The notes beneath the pieces were generated by a model, which saw nothing but the letters and a program-made list of their open reading frames with translations, had not been told where the DNA came from and made no database searches. A program made the position numbers and the translations under genes. DNA of 12,476 nucleotides from DATNBU01 sp964476185 (GTDB lineage: Bacteria > Desulfobacterota > Binatia > UBA1149 > CAITLU01), in contig CAYYZO010000107.1 of NCBI GenBank assembly GCA_964476185.1, positions 1 to 12,476 on the forward strand, in the 5' to 3' direction. This document shows positions 7,260 to 12,476 of this stretch, piece after piece (position 1 is the stretch's first letter; each line of letters starts with the position of its first letter).

Positions 7260-8198
7260 GTGCACGACTTCGCGAACATCGTTGTCGTCGGCGCGGGAGC
7301 CGTCGGCTGCTACTACGGCGCCAGGCTCGAGCGGGCCGGCGAGGACGTGCGTTTCGTGATGCGCGGCGACCTCGCCGTCGTCCGCGAGCGCGGCCTGCGC
7401 GTCAGCATCCGCGAGCAGGAGGGCGACGAGGAATTCGTGCTGGAGGGTCTTCGCTGCTCGGCGGCGCCGCGCGACCTCGGCCCGACCGACCTCGTCGTCG
7501 TCGCGCTGAAGACCACCGCCAACGGCGACCTCGAGTCGCTGGTCGGCCCGCTGCTGCACGACCGCACGACGATCCTGACGTTGCAGAACGGACTCGGCAG
7601 CGACGAACGGCTCGCGCGGCTGTTCGGCGCGGAGCGGGTCGTCGGCGGGCTCTGCTTCGTCTGCGTGAACCGGACGGGGCCGGGCGTCGTGCGCTGCACC
7701 GAGCCGGGGTCGCTCAGTCTCGCCGAGTTCGGCCGGCCGGCGGGCGGGCGCGTGCAGGCCCTCGCGGCGATGTTCCGCGGGGCGGGCGTCCGCTGCGTCG
7801 TCGGCGACAGCCTCGAGGAGCTGCGCTGGCGAAAGCTGGTCTGGAACGTCCCGTTCAACGGACTCGCGATCGTCGCCGGCGGCCTCGCCACCGACCGGAT
7901 CCTCGCCGACCCGCGCCTCGAGGCCGAGGCGCGCGCGCTGATGGCGGAGGTCGTCGCGGCGGCCGCCGCGATCGGCCACCGGATCCCGGCCGGGTTCATC
8001 GATTCGCAGATCGCGCTGACCAGGCCGATGGGGCCGTACCGGCCGTCGAGCCTGATCGACTTCGAGGAGGGGCGGGAGGTGGAGGTCGAGTCGATCTGGG
8101 GCGAGGCCGTGCGCCGCGCGCGCGAGGCCGGCGCCGACGTCCCGCGGATGGAGGCCCTCTACGCCGCCCTGCTCGACCGGATCGCGCGGCGCGGCTGA
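7260..8198 (+). CDS. Ketopantoate reductase (PanE/ApbA) family NADPH oxidoreductase
   Basis: A 312-residue cytosolic enzyme of the 2-dehydropantoate 2-reductase family, which reduces ketopantoate to pantoate with NADPH in coenzyme A synthesis. The N-terminal Rossmann domain carries GAGAVG (11-16) after a hydrophobic strand, then LKTT and LQNG motifs. The C-terminal helical domain has K192 and N196 in RKLVWNVPFN, matching the catalytic Lys and the Asn four residues on in the E. coli enzyme, and E275 in VEVESIWG, aligning with the substrate-site Glu of the TEIDxINGxx motif. That last motif is altered (VE-V-E-S-I-W-G), as in a subfamily of uncertain substrate, so true PanE activity is not assured and I give no symbol. 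The start is GTG 7260, four codons before the first strand; GGGA lies upstream. The 229 bp before it are shared with the divergent giant repeat gene. Confidence 0.85.
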   Translation: MHDFANIVVVGAGAVGCYYGARLERAGEDVRFVMRGDLAVVRERGLRVSIREQEGDEEFVLEGLRCSAAPRDLGPTDLVVVALKTTANGDLESLVGPLLHDRTTILTLQNGLGSDERLARLFGAERVVGGLCFVCVNRTGPGVVRCTEPGSLSLAEFGRPAGGRVQALAAMFRGAGVRCVVGDSLEELRWRKLVWNVPFNGLAIVAGGLATDRILADPRLEAEARALMAEVVAAAAAIGHRIPAGFIDSQIALTRPMGPYRPSSLIDFEEGREVEVESIWGEAVRRAREAGADVPRMEALYAALLDRIARRG

Positions 8199-8323
8199 CC
8201 GGGCCAGCGCCGTCAACGGTGCGCAGAGGGGGGCCGCGCCGTTTCCCGAGCTTCGATCTTGGCCCGAAGACGCTACACTGTGCGTTTCTTGCGGCGCGCA
8301 ACGTGGTCCGGGGCGGCACCCGG

Positions 8324-8363
8324 CGGCGCGACGCCACCAGCACCGTCGCGCCGGGGGCGCGAC
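8324..8363 (+). promoter_or_regulatory. Two mutually exclusive hairpins in the L,D-transpeptidase leader
   Basis: Arms CGGCGCGACG (8324-8333) and CGTCGCGCCG (8344-8353) can form a 10-bp perfect stem with a 10-nt loop. The right arm can instead pair with GGCGCGAC at 8356-8363, giving an 8-bp stem closed by a GGG loop. The two folds share 8345-8352, so only one can exist at a time. The second fold ends 22 nt before the ATG at 8386. This layout resembles an attenuator or translation switch, but inverted repeats are common by chance in DNA this rich in G and C. A TACACT element at about 8274, upstream, could be a -10 box, with no good -35. Confidence 0.35.
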
Positions 8364-8385
8364 GGGATCGGGTCCCGAAGGCCAC

Positions 8386-9681
8386 ATGAACCGTCGAACC
8401 AGCCCTCTTCTCTTCGCGATCGCCTGCGCTTCGTTCGTCGCGCTGGCTCCCGCGACCTCCCCGGCCGAACCGCCCGCCGTCCAGCCCGGCAGCAGCGAGG
8501 AACTGGCCCTTGCGATGCATTTCGACCCGCTCGCGCAGCCCGTGCTGCTCGAGCGCATGCTGGAGCGTTACCGCGAGATCCAGCGGCGCGGCGGCTGGGG
8601 CAAGGTGCCGACGGACGTCGTGATCGGCGAGGGCAACTCGTACGACTGCCGTCGCATCGAAGCCGTCGAGCGCCGGATGATGGCCGAGGGATACCTGCGG
8701 CGACTCAGCGTGCCGCCTCCTGCGCCGCCGTTGCCGCCGGGGCAGAAGAAGCCGACGTCGGCGAAGGCCGCCGCTCCGCAGTTGCAGCGCGTGCGCTACG
8801 ACGAACCGCTCGGGCTCGCGGGGCCCTGTCCGTACACGCGCGAACTCACCGAAGCCGTGAAGGCGTACCAGGCCGACCGCAGGATCCTCGGCGTCGGGCA
8901 GCTCGGCACTCAGACGATGGCGCAGCTGAACCGTCCGGTCGAGGAGATCATCCAGATCCTCGAGAACGACGTCGCGCGCTGGCGCGGCGTCGCGCTCGAT
9001 CCGTCCGGCACGTTCCTCCTCGTCAACATCCCGTTCTATGAACTCAGCGTGTTCGAGCGCGGGGAAGAGGCGCTGCGCATCCCCGTGGTCGTCGGCCTGC
9101 CGACCTGGCCGACGCCGACGTTCCACGCGCGCGTGCAGTCGATGGTCGTGAACCCGGACTGGGGCATCCCGCCGAAGATCGCGAAGGCCGAGTACCTCCC
9201 GTTCGTGAAGAGGGACCCGAAGTACCTGAGCCGCCAGGGCATCACGAACGACGGCGGCAGCCTTCGGCAGAAGCCCGGTCCCAACAATCCGCTCGGGCGC
9301 ATCAAGTTCCTGATGCCGAACCCGCACGACGTCTACCTGCACGACACGCCGTACAAGAAGGCGTTCACCGCGAAGGTGAAGGCGCTCAGCCACGGCTGCG
9401 TGCGCTTGAGCCGCCCGTTCGACCTCGCGAGCTACCTGCTGCGCAACAGCGAATCGTGGGACCGGCGCCGCCTCGAGTCGGCGGTCGCGTCGGGTCGCAC
9501 GCAGCAGATCAACCTCGACCGGCCGATCCCGGTGCAGATCGTCTACTCGACCTCGCGCGTGAACGAGGCCGGGCGGCTCGAGATGCGCGCGGACGTGTAC
9601 GGCCGCAACAGGCTGCGCGTGCGCGTCGAGGACGAGTCGGAGATCCGCCCCGACGAGAGCCTGATCGACTCCGGTCCGTGA
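8386..9681 (+). CDS. L,D-transpeptidase, YcbB/LdtD-like
   Basis: A 431-residue exported enzyme predicted to make 3-3 peptidoglycan cross-links or attach proteins to peptidoglycan in the periplasm. Residues 1-27 form a signal peptide (ending TSPA). A Pro/Lys-rich linker lies around 115-130. A peptidoglycan-binding (PG_binding_1) domain spans about 146-186 (ELTEAVKAYQADRR, then LGTQTMAQLN). The YkuD catalytic domain spans about 200-370, with the family's NPDWGIPP, NPLGRIKF and YLHDTP elements; H319, H336 and the catalytic C338 (SHGCVRL) are all present, so it looks active. E. coli LdtD is longer; the N-terminal part here is reduced. The ATG at 8386 has GAAGG just upstream. It follows the PanE-family gene by 187 bp, enough for its own promoter, and is convergent with the GMC gene at 12 bp. 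Confidence 0.92.
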   Translation: MNRRTSPLLFAIACASFVALAPATSPAEPPAVQPGSSEELALAMHFDPLAQPVLLERMLERYREIQRRGGWGKVPTDVVIGEGNSYDCRRIEAVERRMMAEGYLRRLSVPPPAPPLPPGQKKPTSAKAAAPQLQRVRYDEPLGLAGPCPYTRELTEAVKAYQADRRILGVGQLGTQTMAQLNRPVEEIIQILENDVARWRGVALDPSGTFLLVNIPFYELSVFERGEEALRIPVVVGLPTWPTPTFHARVQSMVVNPDWGIPPKIAKAEYLPFVKRDPKYLSRQGITNDGGSLRQKPGPNNPLGRIKFLMPNPHDVYLHDTPYKKAFTAKVKALSHGCVRLSRPFDLASYLLRNSESWDRRRLESAVASGRTQQINLDRPIPVQIVYSTSRVNEAGRLEMRADVYGRNRLRVRVEDESEIRPDESLIDSGP

Positions 9682-9696
9682 GGCGCCGGCGCCTCA
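9679..9696. terminator. 18-bp perfect palindrome holding both convergent stop codons
   Basis: TGAGGCGCCGGCGCCTCA is perfectly self-complementary. Its first three bases are the stop codon of the L,D-transpeptidase and its last three are, on the other strand, the stop codon of the GMC oxidoreductase. As RNA either transcript would form a 7-bp stem with a CCGG loop. A bidirectional terminator or barrier between convergent transcripts is likely, though no T-run follows on either side. Confidence 0.55.
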
Positions 9697-11307
9697 GCGG
9701 CCGCGCCAGTCCTCGCGGACCAGGTCCGCGCCCTTCTCGCCGATCATGATCGCGGGCGCCATCGTGTTGCCGCGGCAGATCCTCGGCATGATCGAGCTGT
9801 CGACGACGCGCACGTTCTCGAGGCCGTAGACCCGTAGCCGCGAGTCCACGACGTTGTCGGCGGGATCCGGCCCCATCCGGCACGTGCTGACCGGGTGGTA
9901 GTTCGTGCCGGCGTGGTTTCGCGCGAACTCCGCCCAGTCCTCGTCGGTGCGGCAGTCGGCGGTGAGCAGGTCGCGCCTCACGAGTCCGCGGAACGTCGGC
10001 GTGCGCATGATCTCGTCCGTCTTGCGAATGCCCTTCGCGAACGTCGGCAGGTCGTCCGGGTGCGAGAAGTAGCGGAAGTCGATCACCGGGTCGGCGAGAG
10101 GATCGGGTGAGGCGAGCCGCACCGTGCCCGTGCTCTTCGGATTGAGCAGCAGCACGTGGATCGACAGGCCGTGCCGCCAGTAGACCTTGCGGCCGTGGTC
10201 CATCGCGAGCGCGATCACGAACTCGGACTGGATCTCCGGTCGCGTCGCATCCGGGGTGACGCGGAAGAAGACCGACACCTCGGCGAAGTTCGTCGCGAAC
10301 ATCCCGCGGCGCTCCTCGCGCCAGCGCTTCCACGCGCGCAGCGCCGCGACCGCGCCGGTCGGCGAGAAACCGAGCAGGTTCGGGTCGCCGGGGATGTGAT
10401 AGCCGAGCACCGCGTCGGCGTGGTCGGCCAGGTGCCGGCCGACCGCCGGGGAATCGTGGACCACGGGGATGCCCATCGCCTGCAACCCGGCGGCCGGGCC
10501 GACCCCCGACAGCATCAGCAGCTTGGCCGAGAGGATCCCGCCGCCGCACACGATCACTTCGCGCCGCGCGCGCACCACGCGGCGCTGTCCGTCGCGCAGG
10601 ATCTCGACGCCGATCGCGCGCCTGCCGTCGAACAGCACCCGCGTGCAGTGCGTGTCGCACATCAGGTGCAGGTTGGGCCGGCGGCCGAGGTGCGGGTGGA
10701 TGTAGCCCTTGCCGACGTGCCAGCGCTCGCCGTCCTTCGTCATGACCTGCACGGCGTTGTAGCCGTCCTGTTCGGCGCCGTTGAAGTCCGGGTTGTAGCG
10801 GTGGCCGGCTTCCTCGCAGGCCCTCAGGATCACGGCGTGGTACGGGTTGTCGGAGCGCGAGTCCTCGACCCACATCGGGCCGTCGTTGCCGTGGTACTCG
10901 TCGCGGAAGGTCTGGTTGTTCTCGAGCTTGCGGAAGTACGGCAGCACGTCCGCGTAGCTCCAGCCGGGATTGCCGAGCGCGGCCCATTCGTCGTAGTCCG
11001 CGCGATGGCCACGCATGTAGACGAGCGTGTTGATCGAAGTGCCGCCGCCAAGGCCGCGGCCGATCGGGTGGTAGTCGCGCCGATCGTTGAGGCCGGGGTC
11101 CGGGACCGTGTGGAACCCCCAGTTGTTCGCGCTCTTGCGCGGGGTGAGCGCGACGGTGCCGAGGGCCAGGTTGTCGGCGAGCAGGCCGCGCCGGTCAGGG
11201 CCGCTCTCGAGCAGCACGACGCTCGTGCCGGGGTCTTCGGTCAGTCGTGAGGTCGTGACGCAGCCGCCGGGGCCGCCGCCGATCACGATGAAATCGAATT
11301 CGTCCAT
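9694..11307 (-). CDS. GMC family FAD-dependent oxidoreductase
   Basis: A 537-residue flavoprotein of the glucose-methanol-choline family, close in length to choline and alcohol dehydrogenases. The N-terminal FAD site is IGGGPGG (G10, G12, G15) with acidic E34 in LLESG. GMC signature 1 is at 83-93 (GRGLGGGTSIN) followed by YMRG, and signature 2 at about 256-271 (ending LMLSGVGP). The C-terminal active-site pair is present: H471 in YHPVSTCRMG and N514 in RGNTMAP, equivalent to the catalytic His and Asn of the family. It should oxidise an alcohol using FAD; the substrate and electron acceptor cannot be read from sequence. There is no signal peptide. The start at 11307 puts the FAD motif at the right distance, with a GAGGG site (11318-11322) ten bases upstream. 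It is divergent from the 11403 gene and convergent with the L,D-transpeptidase. Confidence 0.92.
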   Translation of the reverse strand: MDEFDFIVIGGGPGGCVTTSRLTEDPGTSVVLLESGPDRRGLLADNLALGTVALTPRKSANNWGFHTVPDPGLNDRRDYHPIGRGLGGGTSINTLVYMRGHRADYDEWAALGNPGWSYADVLPYFRKLENNQTFRDEYHGNDGPMWVEDSRSDNPYHAVILRACEEAGHRYNPDFNGAEQDGYNAVQVMTKDGERWHVGKGYIHPHLGRRPNLHLMCDTHCTRVLFDGRRAIGVEILRDGQRRVVRARREVIVCGGGILSAKLLMLSGVGPAAGLQAMGIPVVHDSPAVGRHLADHADAVLGYHIPGDPNLLGFSPTGAVAALRAWKRWREERRGMFATNFAEVSVFFRVTPDATRPEIQSEFVIALAMDHGRKVYWRHGLSIHVLLLNPKSTGTVRLASPDPLADPVIDFRYFSHPDDLPTFAKGIRKTDEIMRTPTFRGLVRRDLLTADCRTDEDWAEFARNHAGTNYHPVSTCRMGPDPADNVVDSRLRVYGLENVRVVDSSIMPRICRGNTMAPAIMIGEKGADLVREDWRGR

Positions 11308-11402
11308 GCTCCGGTCCCCCTCTTGCGAACCAGGCGGCCGCTTCGACTTGAAGCACGAACCTCCGGTGTCGTCACGCGCCGCCGACGCCGATCCCCGCGT
11401 CG

Positions 11403-11933
11403 GTGCACGCCGGCCAGATCGTCACGCTGTCTCCCCAACCTTCGAACGAACGCGAGATCGCAGCCGGCTTCGCCTTCTTCGTACCCACGGCGCCGAACGA
11501 TCTGAAGAAGGAAATCCAGTCGGGCCTGCTCTCGTCGATCGACCCGAACACGATCAGCCGCGGCGGGATTCGCGGCAGCCTCGACGATCTTTCCGCCCTG
11601 GCGCTGAAGCCCGATCGCGAGTCCCGGGCCAACGCGTGCGCGAGCGCCACGGCGGGCGACGTCCTGAACCTCTCGACCGGGGAGTTGTCGTCGCTGCAAG
11701 GTCTCGGCGGTCCGGACGACGTCGAGAAGGTCTTTCGCACGGGCTTGTTCGCCCGCTACCAGGCCTGTCGTTCGAAAGGACGCGCGGGCATCGCGCCGTA
11801 CGATCGCGGCAGCGGCAAGTCGCGCGGCCGACGACCTGCGACCCGCGACGACGGCAGCGCGAAGCGTTCGATCGGCAGCAGGCTGCTCGCGTCGGAACTC
11901 GAGGGATTCTTCCGCGGGTTGCAGAAGCCGTGA
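11403..11933 (+). CDS. Unrecognised protein, start uncertain and possibly truncated
   Basis: A 176-residue open frame that I do not recognise. Coding is supported by strongly GC-rich third codon positions throughout and a plausible mix of residues. The first part (residues about 1-60) contains hydrophobic strands (IAAGFAFFVPTAP) and a helix (LKKEIQSGLLSSI); about 95-125 is another ordered part (LSSLQGLGGPDDVEKVF, then YQAC); about 127-158 is basic and Arg/Gly/Ser-rich, then a helix to the end (LLASELEGFFRGLQK). There are two cysteines. The only usable start after the in-frame stop at 11349-11351 is GTG 11403, with no ribosome site, and the sequence enters mid-fold without a signal peptide. 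So the true N-terminus may be lost, or the gene may be a decayed remnant. It shares a 95-bp upstream gap with the divergent GMC gene. Confidence 0.5.
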   Translation: MHAGQIVTLSPQPSNEREIAAGFAFFVPTAPNDLKKEIQSGLLSSIDPNTISRGGIRGSLDDLSALALKPDRESRANACASATAGDVLNLSTGELSSLQGLGGPDDVEKVFRTGLFARYQACRSKGRAGIAPYDRGSGKSRGRRPATRDDGSAKRSIGSRLLASELEGFFRGLQKP

Positions 11934-12109
11934 GGGCGAGCATTCGAACGAAGGGGCGAACGGGGGAGTTTGCCGGCTGCGTCGTTTGCCGCCGGAAGGC
12001 TGTCGCGAACGGTGCGGGCGCGCGTGCTCGTCGCCGAAGGGCGAGAAGAAAGATTGCAAGGTGTAATGCAGAGGATTGCGGTGTGTCAGGACGAATGCCG
12101 CTCCTCATT

Positions 12110-12144
12110 GCGAAGCAACATTGCGTCGCGCAATGTTGCTTCGC
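12110..12144. repeat. 16-bp perfect inverted repeat with 3-nt loop
   Basis: Left arm GCGAAGCAACATTGCG (12110-12125), spacer TCG, right arm CGCAATGTTGCTTCGC (12129-12144), with no mismatch. It would form a very stable hairpin in either transcript. The sequence CATTGCG occurs twice in the left half. No T-run follows, so it is not a textbook intrinsic terminator; a REP-like element, a factor-independent terminator of another type, or a dimeric protein site are options. It is not seen elsewhere in the window. Confidence 0.8.
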
Positions 12145-12212
12145 GTCCACCGCACAACGCGCCGAGAAAATAACGACGGAACGATCTTTCTCCCCATCTG
12201 AGTCTGGCCCCC

Positions 12213-12243
12213 CGCGTTGCTGACTGTTAGTAAGTGCAACGCG
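12213..12243. repeat. 8-bp inverted repeat upstream of the exported hydrolase
   Basis: CGCGTTGC (12213-12220) and GCAACGCG (12236-12243) are perfect complements separated by 15 bases (12221-12235) that include TGACTGTTAG. The centre lies about 70 bp before the ATG at 12299. It could be an operator for a dimeric repressor or a leader hairpin. Arms are short, so chance is a fair alternative. Confidence 0.4.
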
Positions 12244-12298
12244 TCGGTAATTCCTGACCAGCCGACGTACTACGACCAACCGTTCGAGGAGGGATCCC

Positions 12299-12476
12299 AT
12301 GACCAGGCATTCCGCCCTTCTGAGGAAGGGCTTCGTCCTGCTTGCCACTGTCACGACCGTCGCTGCCGCAACGCAGTCGCCGGCCAGCACGCTGACGCAG
12401 AACGTCTCGTGGACGATCGATCGCGCCGGCACGACCACGAAGTACCGCATCACCGCCTACGGCGACTCGATCTACG
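12299..12476 (+). CDS. Exported SGNH/GDSL-like hydrolase, N-terminal part (cut by window end)
   Basis: The first 59 residues of a protein that runs off the window. It begins with a signal peptide (MTRHSALLRK, then GFVLLATVTTVAAA), probably cut after about residue 24 or 30. A short strand-rich lead follows (NVSWTIDRAGTTTKYRI), then AYGDSIY, in which G55-D56-S57 fits block I of the SGNH/GDSL hydrolase fold, with S57 the presumed nucleophile. Members are esterases or lipases acting on esters of lipids, acetylated sugars and the like. The start is secure: AGGAGGG (12287-12293) lies just before the ATG. The Asn, Gly and His blocks of the fold are beyond the window, so the family call rests on one motif. 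Confidence 0.65.
   Translation, partial: MTRHSALLRKGFVLLATVTTVAAATQSPASTLTQNVSWTIDRAGTTTKYRITAYGDSIY

Larger units (their letters stand above)
11934..12298. other. Gene-free 365-bp stretch with two inverted repeats
   Basis: No convincing gene lies here on either strand. It contains the 16-bp perfect hairpin at 12110-12144, a second inverted repeat at 12213-12243, and a weaker 5-bp stem with a GAAG loop near 12032-12045 (TCGCC and GGCGA). From about 12050 on the base composition is visibly less GC-rich than the genes around it, with short A/T-rich patches such as GAAAATAA near 12165. It is the upstream region of the exported hydrolase at 12299; no -35/-10 pair with good spacing could be picked out. 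Confidence 0.6.

Noticed and set aside
7031..7279. Longer N-terminus for the giant repeat protein from 7279
   Set aside because: The added 83 residues are Arg/Pro-rich and would bury the signal peptide. The ATG at 7030 has an AGGAGG site at good spacing.
11554..12453. Long minus-strand frame of about 299 codons across the gene-free region
   Set aside because: It runs opposite two better-supported plus-strand genes, is Arg/Ser-rich and shows no domain or ribosome site.

Overview
The window is 12.5 kb of very GC-rich DNA. It reads as chromosome of a free-living, Gram-negative-type bacterium, probably a deltaproteobacterial or Binatota-like lineage known mainly from metagenomes. Two things point there: an envelope-protein gene set, and a huge secreted protein with Thr-run linkers, myxobacterial-type Cys-rich repeats and a C-terminal dockerin-like pair of EF-hand repeats. 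The lineage is an inference from protein style, not from a marker gene. I see no tRNA, rRNA, CRISPR array, insertion sequence or phage gene.

Layout, left to right. 1-300: no confident gene. 301-1153 (+): two small Roadblock/LC7-type proteins in tandem. 1190-1618 (-): a small secreted DUF3617-like protein, convergent with them across a 36-bp gap holding a 16-bp perfect palindrome. 1850-2878 (+): a membrane-anchored MepM/OapA-like M23 peptidase. 2927-7030 (-): a 1,367-residue secreted protein built of nineteen exact 55-residue units, each with eight cysteines, one histidine and a D-x-D...E acidic motif. 7260-8198 (+): a ketopantoate-reductase-family enzyme. 8386-9681 (+): a YcbB/LdtD-like L,D-transpeptidase with a structured leader. 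9694-11307 (-): a GMC flavoprotein oxidoreductase, whose stop codon shares an 18-bp palindrome with that of the L,D-transpeptidase. 11403-11933 (+): an unrecognised protein with a doubtful start. 11934-12298: a 365-bp gene-free stretch with a striking 16-bp perfect hairpin and a second inverted repeat. 12299 to the end (+): the start of an exported SGNH/GDSL-type hydrolase, cut by the window edge.

The genes do not form one operon; strands alternate. The shared theme is the cell envelope: an M23 peptidase and an L,D-transpeptidase for peptidoglycan, a DUF3617 exported protein, a very large Cys-rich exported protein and an exported hydrolase. The Roadblock pair is likely cytosolic and would need a small GTPase partner, which is not in the window. 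The most unusual object is the 55-residue repeat array at 3344-6478. Its perfect length register, near-identical middle units, divergent ends and a cap that looks like a duplicated half-unit suggest growth by unequal crossing-over of a rigid disulphide- and perhaps metal-stabilised module.
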